From Alteriqipengyuania halimionae (lineage in GTDB: Bacteria > Pseudomonadota > Alphaproteobacteria > Sphingomonadales > Sphingomonadaceae): a stretch of 64,000 nt of DNA. The notes beneath the pieces were generated by a model. It saw nothing but the letters and a program-made list of their open reading frames with translations. It searched no databases and had not been told where the DNA came from. This document shows positions 26,663 to 35,692 of this stretch, piece after piece. Each line of letters opens with the position of its first letter. Position 1 is the stretch's first letter. The DNA is taken from positions 1,302,001 through 1,366,000 of the forward strand of contig NZ_WTYR01000001.1 in assembly GCF_009827575.1 (NCBI RefSeq), written 5' to 3'. A program made the translations under genes and the position numbers.

Positions 26663-28051
26663 CTACCGCGCCAGCCCCTCCAGATCGCCGATGATATTGT
26701 CGGTCCAGCGCAGGACATTGTCTTCGCGCACCGTGACGATCAGCTTTTCGTGGCGCGCCTTGCGCTCGTCCAGCGGCATGTCGAGCGCGAGGCGGATGTG
26801 GTGGGCGATGTCGTCCGGGCTGTGGGGATTGACCAGCAGCGCGTCCTGCATCTGCTGCGCCGCCCCGGCAAAGCGCGACAGGATCAGCACGCCGGGATCG
26901 TCGGGATCCTGCGCGGCGACATATTCCTTGGCCACCAGGTTCATCCCGTCGCGCAAGGGCGTCACGAGGCCGATCTTGCACGCGCGGTAGAAGCCGAACA
27001 GCTCTTCCTGGCTGTAGCCCTTGTTGACGTAGCGCACAGGCGTCCGGTCCACGTCTGAGCGCGCGCCGTTAATCTGCCCGGCTTTCGCTTCGAGCGTTTC
27101 GCGGATGTTCTGGTAGCTCTCGATATCCTCGCGGCTGGGGGGCGCGATCTGGATGAAAACGAGGTCCTTGGTGCGCTCGGGATGGCGATCGAAGAAACGC
27201 GCGATCCCGTCGAGCCGTTCGGGCAGGCCTTTCGAATAGTCGAGCCGGTCGACGCCGATCATCGCGGTGCGGTGGCGCACGGACGACATCAGGCGTTGCT
27301 GCGCCTGTCGCGCGTCGCCGGTCTCGCCCTTGGCCATGAAATGATCGTAATCGATCCCGATCGGATAGGCGCGCGCGATCGTCGTGCGCCCGTCGAGCTC
27401 CACGCTCCCTTTCTCGCGATCGATCGACGCGCCAAGCTCGTTCTCGCAGTAGTGCAGGAAACTGGCGAGCCAGGTGTCGTTCTGGAAGCCGATCAGATCG
27501 TATTGCAGCAGGGTGCGCACCAGCCGCTCGTGATAGGGCAGCGAAAGCAGCAGATTGGTCGGCGGCCAGGGGATGTGGAGGAAGAAACCGAGTCGGTTTG
27601 TCACGCCCTTCTCGCGCAGCCGGTCACCCAGCGGCATGAAGTGGTAATCGTGGACCCAGACGACATCGTCGGGCTCGATCAGCGGCCGCACCGCGCTGGC
27701 GAACAATTCGTTGACCCGCTCGTACCCCTTGCCGAACTGGCGTTCGTGTTCGGTCAGATCGGTGCGGTAATGGAATAGCGGCCACAGCGTCGAATTGGCG
27801 TAGCCGTTGTAATATTCCTCGATGTCGCGGTGTTCGAGATCGATCGTCGCGGTGGTGACGCCATCGTCGGAGGTCTGTCGGTCGATCGCGCCGGTGAAGC
27901 TGTCGGTTTCCTGCCCCGACCAGCCGAACCAGATCCCCCCGTTCTTGCGCAAGGCGGCGTTGAGCGCTCCGGCAAGCCCGCCTTGCGCCCCGGCGGCGCC
28001 GCGAGCCTTGGGCACGGCGACCCTGTTTGAAATGACTACCAGGCGGCTCAT
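26663..28051 (-). CDS. otsA: Trehalose-6-phosphate synthase (GT20)
   Basis: OtsA transfers glucose from UDP-glucose to glucose-6-phosphate, giving trehalose-6-phosphate, an osmoprotection step. The 462-residue cytoplasmic protein has the GT20 N-terminus [10 protein letters not shown], the donor-side [11 protein letters not shown] and FFLHIPWPP blocks, the [13 protein letters not shown] motif and the C-terminal [14 protein letters not shown]. It is third in an otsB-GH15-otsA operon, 25 bp after the GH15 stop. uvrA follows after a gap that carries its own regulated promoter. Confidence 0.96.
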   Translation of the reverse strand: MSRLVVISNRVAVPKARGAAGAQGGLAGALNAALRKNGGIWFGWSGQETDSFTGAIDRQTSDDGVTTATIDLEHRDIEEYYNGYANSTLWPLFHYRTDLTEHERQFGKGYERVNELFASAVRPLIEPDDVVWVHDYHFMPLGDRLREKGVTNRLGFFLHIPWPPTNLLLSLPYHERLVRTLLQYDLIGFQNDTWLASFLHYCENELGASIDREKGSVELDGRTTIARAYPIGIDYDHFMAKGETGDARQAQQRLMSSVRHRTAMIGVDRLDYSKGLPERLDGIARFFDRHPERTKDLVFIQIAPPSREDIESYQNIRETLEAKAGQINGARSDVDRTPVRYVNKGYSQEELFGFYRACKIGLVTPLRDGMNLVAKEYVAAQDPDDPGVLILSRFAGAAQQMQDALLVNPHSPDDIAHHIRLALDMPLDERKARHEKLIVTVREDNVLRWTDNIIGDLEGLAR

Positions 28052-28076
28052 GCCGCACCCCCAATTCAGGTTCGTA

Positions 28077-29951
28077 TCAGCGCACGGCGTTCCAGCTTTT
28101 GGAAAGTAATCCAGCGCAATTGATCACTCCAACCAGCGAATAGGTCTGCGGGAAGTTCCCCCACAATTCGCCGGTCTCGAAATCCATGTCTTCGGACAGC
28201 AGGCCCGACGGCGTGCAATGGCCGAGCATCGTGCAGAAAAGTTCACGCGCCTCGTCTTCCCGCCCGATCCGGCCCAGCGCGTCGATCAGCCAGAAGGTGC
28301 AGATGTTGAAGGCGGTTTCCGGCGCGCCGAAATCGTCTTCGGCGGCGTAGCGGAGCATGTGCTCGCCGCGGCGCAACTGCGCCTCGACCTGCTCGAAAGT
28401 GGCGCGAAAACGCTCGGCATCGGGCTCGCAGAAGCGCAGTTCGACCATCTGCAGCAGACTGGCATCGAGATAATCGCTTTCGAAGCTGGCGCCGTAATGT
28501 CCCGCCCCTTCGCGTTCACCCTCTTCGGCCGGCTTCCACGCCTTGGCGTCGATCGTATCGGCGATCGTATCGGCCCGCTCGCGCCAGACCTTGGCCCGGT
28601 CGTCCTTGCCCAGATGCGCCGCGACATTGGCAAGGCGATCGCAGGCCGCCCAGCACATGACCGCCGAATAAGTGTGGACCTCCTGCCGGGTGCGGAATTC
28701 CCACAGGCCGGCATCGGGCTTGTCATGCTTGTCCCACGCGGCCTCCCCCACTTCCTCGAGGCTGGCGAAATCGGTGTCGTCGGCCATCCTCAGCAGCCGC
28801 TTGTCGAAGAAGCCCTGCACGGTCGGCAGCACGATCTGGCCGTAACAATCGTACTGGACCTGCGTGTAGGCGGCATTGCCCACGCGCACCGGGCCCATGC
28901 CGCGATAGCCTTCGAGATCGGGCGCGATGTTCTCGTCGAGCTCGGCCACGCCCATCACCGAATAGAGCGGCTGGATCTGCCCGCCTTTGGCGGAATCGAC
29001 GATATTGCGCAGGAAGCCGAGATATTTCTCGAGCACGTCGAGTGCGCCGATGCGGTTCAGCGCCTGCACCGTGTAATAGGAATCACGCAGCCAGCAGTAG
29101 CGATAGTCCCAATTGCGCTCGGAAAAGGGCGCCTCGGGCACCGAGGTGGTGAGCGCGGCGACGATCGCGCCGGTTTCCTCGTGCTGGCACAATTTGAGCG
29201 TGATCGCGCAGCGGATCACCTCTTCCTGCCACTCATAGGGCGTGGCGAGGCTGCGGACCCAGAGCTGCCAGTACTTGCGGGTGGATTGCTCCATCCGCCG
29301 CACTTCCTCGCGCAAATTACCGGTAAACGGCTCGTCCGGACCTAGGAAGAAATGAGTGTCGCCCTCGACCCGGAAGAAACGGCCTTCCTGGATATAGCCG
29401 ATCGGCGCGTCGGTGGAGAGACGCAGCGTCTGCGTACCGCAGAGAAAGCGTATGTGATTGGTGCCGCGCGTCGTCTCGGCCGGGGCGGCCCCGTAATTCT
29501 TCATCGGCTTCAGCACCACGCGGATGCGCGGATTGCCGGCAATCGGGCGGACGATGCGCGCGAAGGCGACCGGGCGGTACTTGCGCCCCTGCCCCTCGAA
29601 ACGCGGGCAGAAATCGAGCACTTCGACCGCGCTGCCATCCTCGGCTTCGAGCGTCGTCAGAAGGATCGGCGTGTTGCGGATATAGCGCTGGCTGGCGCTC
29701 ACCTGGCCTTCGATCTCGAACCGCCAGATGCCCTCGTCGCGCTCGGTTCCGTCGAGCAGCGAGCAGAATACCGGTTCGCCATCGACCCGCGGAATGCAGC
29801 CCCATACAAAGGCGCCGGTGCGATCCACCAGCGCGGAGACCTGGCAATTGCCGATCGGCCAGAGTTCGAGATCAGGCTGGAAGCCGGCGGGCTGGGCGTC
29901 GCCTTGGGCAGGCGCTGCGGAAGAAGGAGCGTCGGTCACAGGCCCAACCAT
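28077..29951 (-). CDS. Glycoside hydrolase family 15 protein
   Basis: This 624-residue GH15 enzyme hydrolyses an alpha-glucoside with inversion. Family members are glucoamylases or trehalases. Recognisable blocks are IGNCQVSALVDRTGAFVWGC at the N-terminus, the NWDYRYCWLRDSYYTVQAL substrate-binding segment, LEGYRGMGPVRVGNAAYTQ, and the C-terminal LLSEDMDFETGELWGNFPQT, which holds the likely catalytic base. No signal peptide is present, so it acts in the cytoplasm. It lies between otsB and otsA and overlaps otsB by 16 bp, so trehalose turnover is the likeliest role; that is inferred from context. Confidence 0.9.
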   Translation of the reverse strand: MVGPVTDAPSSAAPAQGDAQPAGFQPDLELWPIGNCQVSALVDRTGAFVWGCIPRVDGEPVFCSLLDGTERDEGIWRFEIEGQVSASQRYIRNTPILLTTLEAEDGSAVEVLDFCPRFEGQGRKYRPVAFARIVRPIAGNPRIRVVLKPMKNYGAAPAETTRGTNHIRFLCGTQTLRLSTDAPIGYIQEGRFFRVEGDTHFFLGPDEPFTGNLREEVRRMEQSTRKYWQLWVRSLATPYEWQEEVIRCAITLKLCQHEETGAIVAALTTSVPEAPFSERNWDYRYCWLRDSYYTVQALNRIGALDVLEKYLGFLRNIVDSAKGGQIQPLYSVMGVAELDENIAPDLEGYRGMGPVRVGNAAYTQVQYDCYGQIVLPTVQGFFDKRLLRMADDTDFASLEEVGEAAWDKHDKPDAGLWEFRTRQEVHTYSAVMCWAACDRLANVAAHLGKDDRAKVWRERADTIADTIDAKAWKPAEEGEREGAGHYGASFESDYLDASLLQMVELRFCEPDAERFRATFEQVEAQLRRGEHMLRYAAEDDFGAPETAFNICTFWLIDALGRIGREDEARELFCTMLGHCTPSGLLSEDMDFETGELWGNFPQTYSLVGVINCAGLLSKSWNAVR

Positions 29952-30673
29952 GCCCGCACAGCCTCGGTGTTCGCAAGTGCGAAATGCGCGGCGCTGGGGG
30001 AACGATCGCCGACAAGTATCGCAATTCCGCCCGTTTCGCGCACAACCGCGAAGCCATCCTCGTCGGTTACGTCGTCGCCGATGAAGACCGGTTTTGCACC
30101 TGCGAAGGGTGTCACCTGCATAAAGGCTTGCACCGCCCCACCCTTGTCCGCGCCCGGCTGGACGAGCTCGATCACCGCCTTGCCGCGCTTCACCTCCAGC
30201 TCGTGCTGCGCGGCCAGATCCCTGGCGAGAGCCATGCCCTCATCGGCGAGATCGGGATGGCCGCGATAATGCAGCGCCGCGCCATGCGGCTTGCGCTCGA
30301 GCGAAAAGCGGCTCTCCTGCACGAAGGCCGCCAGCGCCTGTTCGACCTCTTGCGGAAAATCGACCGCATCGGCCCCCAATTGCGCGCCATTGGCGTGGCG
30401 GCGATCGATCCCGTGCGATCCGGCCGCAGCCAGATCGAGCGCACCGAGATGCGTTTCGATATCGTCGAGCGCGCGGCCCGACACCAGCGCCAGGCGCCCG
30501 TCGAGACGCTCGGCAAGCTGCAGCAGGTCGGCGTGGAGCCCGGCCGGCACGGCAATCCCGTCGGGCGTGGGAGCAATCGGCACCAGCGTGCCGTCGAAAT
30601 CGAGGAACAGCGCGATCGGCCCTTCGGCCAGAAGATCGTCGAGCGGAGGCGGGGCCGGGAGCGTTTCGTTCAT
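29936..30673 (-). CDS. otsB: Trehalose-6-phosphate phosphatase
   Basis: OtsB removes the phosphate from trehalose-6-phosphate. This 245-residue HAD-superfamily enzyme has the nucleophile motif DFDGTL (Asp25, Asp27), SGRALDDIETHLG, the RKPHGAALHYR cap segment and the GDDVTDEDGF motif that coordinates magnesium. The ATG at 30673 was chosen because a longer frame upstream covers the divergent thpR region and lacks homology. It is the first gene of the otsB-GH15-otsA operon. The promoter lies in the 106-bp gap shared with thpR. Confidence 0.95.
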   Translation of the reverse strand: MNETLPAPPPLDDLLAEGPIALFLDFDGTLVPIAPTPDGIAVPAGLHADLLQLAERLDGRLALVSGRALDDIETHLGALDLAAAGSHGIDRRHANGAQLGADAVDFPQEVEQALAAFVQESRFSLERKPHGAALHYRGHPDLADEGMALARDLAAQHELEVKRGKAVIELVQPGADKGGAVQAFMQVTPFAGAKPVFIGDDVTDEDGFAVVRETGGIAILVGDRSPSAAHFALANTEAVRAWLGL

Positions 30674-30779
30674 CGATGCGCGAGGTAGGCGGGCCGAGTA
30701 CTTGCGGTCAAATGCCAATGTGCAGAAGACGGACGCACCGGATTGGCCAATGCAATTCCGTGCGCGTATCGTCCTTGCC

Positions 30780-31316
30780 ATGCACCGCCTGTTCGTCGCC
30801 CTCCGCCCGCCCGAGCCTGTCCGCGATGCGCTGATCGATACGATGGAAGGCGTCGAGGCGGCCCGCTGGCAGGGGGACGAGCAATTGCACCTCACCTTGC
30901 GCTGGGTGGGCGAGGTCGACAGCGACGTCGCCAACGATCTGGCCGATGCGCTGTCCAGCGTACGCGCTCCGGCCTTCGACCTGACCGTACGCGGCGTCGG
31001 TACATTTGCGAAAAAGGGGCGCGCGAAAGCGATCTGGGCGGACATCGCGCCGTGCGAGGAATTGGCGATCCTCCAGCGCCGCGTCGAGCGCGCATGCCGC
31101 GCCGCGGGGCTGGACCCGGAGACCCGCAAGTTCGTGCCTCATGTCACGCTCGCGCGGCTCAACACCTCGACCGGACCACTCGATCACTGGCTTGCCATAC
31201 AAGGCCGGTTGGGCGCTCCGGAATGGCCCGTGGACGGTTTTGTCCTTTATGAAAGCCATCTTGGCGAAGGTGGCTCGATCTATGAGCCTGTCATGCGCTA
31301 TACACTTGATAAATAA
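30780..31316 (+). CDS. thpR: RNA 2',3'-cyclic phosphodiesterase (2H family)
   Basis: ThpR (LigT-like) opens 2',3'-cyclic phosphates on RNA ends. The 178-residue protein carries both 2H motifs: HLTL (His37, Thr39) and HVTL (His121, Thr123), on the expected fold with RLFVALRPPEPVRDAL at the N-terminus. I chose the ATG at 30780; longer in-frame starts reach back into otsB's promoter region. It is monocistronic, divergent from otsB. Confidence 0.92.
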   Translation: MHRLFVALRPPEPVRDALIDTMEGVEAARWQGDEQLHLTLRWVGEVDSDVANDLADALSSVRAPAFDLTVRGVGTFAKKGRAKAIWADIAPCEELAILQRRVERACRAAGLDPETRKFVPHVTLARLNTSTGPLDHWLAIQGRLGAPEWPVDGFVLYESHLGEGGSIYEPVMRYTLDK

Positions 31317-31499
31317 CGTTTTATATCAATCTTAACCAAACCTCTCGATCATCCTGGAGCGGCGATCCCCCATCCACGCGGGACGAACCGTGGACCTCCT
31401 TCGCCTTTCGCCCGTTGATTAGACAAGCACACCGCAGCCTTCGATGCGCCGCCATGTGGTCGGCGCGCAGGCGGGCGGACAAACAGGAAGTCCGATTCA

Positions 31500-32429
31500 A
31501 TGCCACCCCAATCCAGCGCACTCATTCAAGGCGACGCTCCTCCCACATCGATCGAACGCGCTTTCACCAAACCGGTGAAGTCCGATCCCCAGCGCGCAAA
31601 GGAAAAAGCCGCCGTTCAACGGCTGCTCGACGGGATCGACATTCCGGAGAAGTCTTCGTCGCGATTACCTTCGGGCAAGAGTCGTACCAAGGCGCAGGCC
31701 GCGAATGTCGTGGAATCGCTACGGGAACGCGTCGAACATCGCCGCGAACTGCGTCGGGCGCGCCGCGCCGTGCGCAAAGCATTCGGCGTCGATACGCGCC
31801 CGTCGGCCCGCAAGCGCGCCGCGCTGATGATGGGTCTGGGCGCAATGACGCTGGGGAGCGTTGCCGCAACCGGTTCGAGCCGCAATGTCGATCGTCCGGC
31901 GATCGTCGCACCCGTATTGATCGATGCGACAACGCAGCGTGTTCACGCAATGGAGATTTCGGCCAGCGAAGCGTTCAAGCAGGCGCTGATCGAAGAAGAA
32001 GGCGTGCGCCAGACCGTTTATCGCGATGTCGCGGGCTATCCCACCGTCGGTATCGGACACTTGGTCCTGCCCGAAGACGGGCTGCGCGTAGGTGACACCA
32101 TTGCGTATGATCAGGTCCTCGATTTCCTCGAAGGCGATCTGGACAAGGCCGAAGATGCCGTGCGTCGCCTGGTGGGCGACCTGCCGTTATACCAACATGA
32201 GTTCGACGCGCTGCTCGACCTCGTTTACAATGTCGGCGAAGGAAACGTTTCGCAACACAAATCGCCGCGTTTGAACGCCGCGATCAATGCCGGGGATTAT
32301 GAATCGATTGCCGATGAACTGCATTACCACCACGCCGCGGGCAAGAAGGCCAAGGGCCTCGAAATCCGCAGCGAACGGCGCTCCTCCATGTTCGAGCAGG
32401 CCAGCTATGAGAACCCGCGCGACGCCTGA
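31500..32429 (+). CDS. Membrane-anchored GH24 (T4-type) lysozyme
   Basis: This 309-residue protein has a basic, coiled-coil-prone N-terminal region, one membrane helix (about 108-126, ALMMGLGAMTLGSVAA) and a C-terminal GH24 domain. The T4 lysozyme triad is conserved: Glu167 (EEEGVRQTVY), Asp176 (RDVAGY) and Thr182 (PTVGIGH). It would cleave peptidoglycan from the periplasmic side. The ATG has an AGGAAG site 9 nt upstream. The gene overlaps the next lipoprotein gene by 23 bp. There are no phage structural genes nearby, so it is either a domesticated endolysin or a cellular enzyme. Confidence 0.88.
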   Translation: MPPQSSALIQGDAPPTSIERAFTKPVKSDPQRAKEKAAVQRLLDGIDIPEKSSSRLPSGKSRTKAQAANVVESLRERVEHRRELRRARRAVRKAFGVDTRPSARKRAALMMGLGAMTLGSVAATGSSRNVDRPAIVAPVLIDATTQRVHAMEISASEAFKQALIEEEGVRQTVYRDVAGYPTVGIGHLVLPEDGLRVGDTIAYDQVLDFLEGDLDKAEDAVRRLVGDLPLYQHEFDALLDLVYNVGEGNVSQHKSPRLNAAINAGDYESIADELHYHHAAGKKAKGLEIRSERRSSMFEQASYENPRDA

Positions 32430-33114
32430 TCTGAAAACGATATTCGCCGCTTCGTCCGCGCTCGCCTTGAGCGCATGCGGCGTACTGGACGAAATGCGCG
32501 CCGGCGACGAGATCGACGATACCGCCGCCGCAACGACGACGGCGTCTACCTCCGCTCCGCAAACCGACGCCGAAACCGTCCGCAAGATCGTCGCCGAAGC
32601 GGACGATTGCCTGCTGGTTGTCTGGAACAAGCAGGACGATCGCGACATCGCTTTCGACCGGGCGCACGACAAGGCCAATGGAGGCGCCATATCGTGCGCC
32701 ACCGGCTCCACTGCCAGTCAGTTCGAAAAGGCGATTGCGGGTCTGCGCGAAGCGGCCCGCAATGGCGACAAGGCGCGCATCCTCAAGGAAGTGGGCATCC
32801 CGCTGATGTTCATCGACCGCGACGGTTCGCGTCGCGCGCTCGAAGATCCGGAGACGATCGATGCGGTGTTCGACGAAGTGTTCGACGGCGCGACGCTGGC
32901 GATGCTCCAGCGGATCGACCTGTCGCAAATGACGGTCGTTCCCGAACAGAAAGGCGGCTTCTTCGCGCTGGGATCGCTGTGGCTGGTGGTCGACGAACCC
33001 GGTGCCCGCCCGCGCATCGCGACCGTCAATCGCCAGGCCATCGACGAGGCTGTGCAGGCCGCCCGCGCACAGGCCGAAAGCGGCGCTGCCCCTCCGGCCC
33101 CGCTGGGGACCTGA
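32407..33114 (+). CDS. Lipoprotein of unknown function
   Basis: This 235-residue product has a lipoprotein signal with lipobox LSACG near residue 20. A Thr/Ala-rich linker (DDTAAATTTASTSAPQTD) and a mixed alpha/beta domain follow (ISCATGSTASQFEKAIAGL, GIPLMFIDRDGSRRALED, MTVVPEQKGGFFALGSLWLV). The family is not recognised. It overlaps the lysozyme gene by 23 bp, which suggests co-expression and possibly a shared envelope role. Confidence 0.78.
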   Translation: MRTRATPDLKTIFAASSALALSACGVLDEMRAGDEIDDTAAATTTASTSAPQTDAETVRKIVAEADDCLLVVWNKQDDRDIAFDRAHDKANGGAISCATGSTASQFEKAIAGLREAARNGDKARILKEVGIPLMFIDRDGSRRALEDPETIDAVFDEVFDGATLAMLQRIDLSQMTVVPEQKGGFFALGSLWLVVDEPGARPRIATVNRQAIDEAVQAARAQAESGAAPPAPLGT

Positions 33115-33239
33115 ACACCGCCACACGCACCCGATCAGCACCCGACGCTTTGCGCTTGCACTCACCGGCCATCTCCGGTTCAAGCGCGATCAGCTAGAAC
33201 GGGTGTCAACCATTCGACATGACCGACAGGAGAGACATT

Positions 33240-35522
33240 TTGCTCAACCGCCTTCTATTTTCCACTGCCACCGCCGCGCTTCTCGCAGGCTGCGCCACCT
33301 ACGGCGACAGCGACGTTGCCAGTACCGACGGTGACAGCGTTTCCGCCACCATCGACACCGAAACCGGAGTGACCGCCGTGAACCTTCCCGAAGGCACCGG
33401 ATATTTTGCATCCGACAGCGACCTCCCGTTCCTTGCCCCCGATTTCGACGCGATCTCGGAAGACGATTATCTGCCCGCGTTCGAGCAGGGCATGGCGATC
33501 CACGCCGCCGAAGTGCAGGCGATCATCGACAACCCCGCTCCGCCGACCTTCGACAACACCATCGTCGCGCTCGAGAAATCGGGCCGCATGCTGGGCCGCG
33601 TGGGCCGCATCTTCGGTGCGGTGACCGGCGCTAACACCACCGACCGGCTGGACGCAATCAACACCGAAATCAGCCCCAAGCTTTCCGCGCACAGCGACTC
33701 GATCACGCTGAACCCCGAGCTCTTCGCCCGGGTGAAGGCGGTGTACGACAATCGCGCCGCGATGAGCATGACGCCCGAAGACGCAACCCTGCTCGAAAAC
33801 ACCTATGACAGCATGGTCCATGCCGGCGCCCTGCTGACCGACGCCCAGCGCGAGCGGGTGAAGGAGATCAACACCGAGCTTTCGACCATCACCAACGACT
33901 TCGCGCTCGCCGCGCGCAAGGCGATGAGCGACCAGCCGCTGATCCTCGACACGCGCGACGAACTCGCCGGCCTCTCGGATGCCGACATCAAGGCGGCCGC
34001 CGACATGGCCACCGAAATGGGCCATCCGGGCAAGTATGCGATCGCGCTGCAGAACACGACGCAGCAGCCGATCCTGCCGAGCCTCGACAATCGCGACACG
34101 CGCGAGAAGCTGTTCATGCTCTCGATCCACCGCGCCGACGGCACGACCGACATCGACACCCGCGACACGATCGCCAAGATCGCGACGCTGCGGGCCGAAA
34201 AGGCTGCGCTGTTCGGCCAGCCCGACTGGGCGAGCTACGCGATGTACGATCGCATGGCCAAGAACCCCAAGACCGCGCTCGACTTCATGGAGCAGATGGT
34301 CCCCGCCCTGGCCGCGACCCAGCGCCGCGAAGCTGCGGTGCTGACCGACCAGATCCGTGCCGAAGGCGGGGATTACGAAGTCCAGCCGTGGGACTGGTAT
34401 CGTTTCGCCAACAAGGTGAAGGCCGAACGCTACGATCTCGATGAAGACGCGGTGATGGAGTATTTCCAGCTCCAGAAGGTGCTGGAAGACGGCGTGTTCT
34501 ATGCCGCGGGCAAGCTTTACGGCCTGCGCTTCGAGCGTCGCACCGACCTGCCGACCTATCACCCGGACGTGTGGACCTACACCGTGTTCGATCGTGACGG
34601 ATCGGAACTCGGCCTGTTCTACTTCGACCCGTTCCAGCGCCCGTCCAAGCGCGGTGGTGCGTGGATGAGCAACTTCGTCGACCAGAGCGATCTGTGGGGC
34701 ACCAAGCCGGTGATCTACAACGTGCTCAACATCCCCAAGGCACCCGAAGGCGAAGTCCAGCTCGTCAGCTTCGACAACGTCAACACGATGTTCCACGAAT
34801 TCGGCCACGCGCTGCACGGCTTCTTCGCCGACCAGCGTTACGAGAGCCTCTCGGGCACCGCCACGGCGCGCGACTTCGTCGAGTATCCGAGCCAGGTGAA
34901 CGAGATGTGGGCGACCTATCCGGAAGTCCTCTCCAACTACGCCCAGCACTACAAGACCGGCGAGACGATCCCGACCGCGATGATCGACAAGATCGAAGCG
35001 GCCGCGAAGTTCAACCAGGGCTACGATTTCGGCGAAGTGGTCGAAGCCGCGCTGCTCGACATGAAGTGGCACGCCCTCTCCCCGGCGCAGGCCAAGACAC
35101 TGGTGGGCAATCCGAAGGCAGTCGACGCGTTCGAACGCAAATCGCTGACCGATCTGGGGCTCGAAGTCGATCTGGTGCCGCCGCGCTATCGCAGCACCTA
35201 TTTCAACCACATCTTCAGCGGCCCGACCGGGTATTCGGCCGGCTATTACAGCTATCTGTGGACCGAGATGCTCGATCGCGACAGCCGCAAGTGGTTCATG
35301 GACAATGGCGGCCTGACGCGCGCCAATGGCGATCACTATCGCAAGACCGTGCTCAGCCGCGGCGGGACGATGGATTACTTCAAGATGTTCGAGAACTTCG
35401 CCGGGCGCCAGCCCGACGTTACCCCGATGCTCGAAGCGCGCGGCCTGATCGCGGGCGATACCGATGCCGACAGCACCGTGTCGGACGATGGGACCGCTTC
35501 GGTCGGCGACGCCGGCCAGTAA
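33240..35522 (+). CDS. M3 family peptidyl-dipeptidase (Dcp-like) lipoprotein
   Basis: This zinc metallopeptidase, about 760 residues, has the M3 motif HEFGHALHG (His519, Glu520, His523 from this start), with FSGPTGYSAGYYSYLW near the C-terminus binding substrate. Dcp enzymes remove C-terminal dipeptides. A lipobox (LLAGCAT) implies membrane anchoring in the envelope. I prefer the TTG at 33240 because AGGAGAG precedes it by 5 nt. The ATG at 33219 is in frame, gives a 767-residue product, and lacks a clear site. A strong terminator follows. Confidence 0.9.
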   Translation: MLNRLLFSTATAALLAGCATYGDSDVASTDGDSVSATIDTETGVTAVNLPEGTGYFASDSDLPFLAPDFDAISEDDYLPAFEQGMAIHAAEVQAIIDNPAPPTFDNTIVALEKSGRMLGRVGRIFGAVTGANTTDRLDAINTEISPKLSAHSDSITLNPELFARVKAVYDNRAAMSMTPEDATLLENTYDSMVHAGALLTDAQRERVKEINTELSTITNDFALAARKAMSDQPLILDTRDELAGLSDADIKAAADMATEMGHPGKYAIALQNTTQQPILPSLDNRDTREKLFMLSIHRADGTTDIDTRDTIAKIATLRAEKAALFGQPDWASYAMYDRMAKNPKTALDFMEQMVPALAATQRREAAVLTDQIRAEGGDYEVQPWDWYRFANKVKAERYDLDEDAVMEYFQLQKVLEDGVFYAAGKLYGLRFERRTDLPTYHPDVWTYTVFDRDGSELGLFYFDPFQRPSKRGGAWMSNFVDQSDLWGTKPVIYNVLNIPKAPEGEVQLVSFDNVNTMFHEFGHALHGFFADQRYESLSGTATARDFVEYPSQVNEMWATYPEVLSNYAQHYKTGETIPTAMIDKIEAAAKFNQGYDFGEVVEAALLDMKWHALSPAQAKTLVGNPKAVDAFERKSLTDLGLEVDLVPPRYRSTYFNHIFSGPTGYSAGYYSYLWTEMLDRDSRKWFMDNGGLTRANGDHYRKTVLSRGGTMDYFKMFENFAGRQPDVTPMLEARGLIAGDTDADSTVSDDGTASVGDAGQ

Positions 35523-35544
35523 CGCGCCAGAACCGGACAAAGGA

Positions 35545-35573
35545 GGGCGGGCCTGCGGGCCTGCCCTTTTTTT
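35545..35573 (+). terminator. Rho-independent terminator after the M3 peptidase gene
   Basis: A 9-bp stem (GGGCGGGCC with GGCCTGCCC, one G-T wobble) and a TGCG loop are followed by seven Ts. This is the clearest intrinsic terminator in the window. Confidence 0.92.
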
Positions 35574-35692
35574 GGTCAAAATCCTCGTGCCGTTCCAATT
35601 CGTTGCAGCGAGAGTGCTGCTCGATTTCCCGAAACCCGTTGCCAGCCGTGCGTGTTGCTGTATTACTCCCATAAGTCACTTAGGGGATATAC

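Noticed and set aside
31500-32429. Prophage remnant around the GH24 lysozyme
   Set aside because: No holin, tail, capsid, terminase or integrase genes lie nearby; neighbours are ordinary chromosomal genes.
33255-35672. 805-codon minus-strand frame opposite the M3 peptidase
   Set aside because: Shadow of a highly biased coding strand. The plus strand has the HEFGH motif, lipobox and terminator; the minus frame has no recognisable feature.
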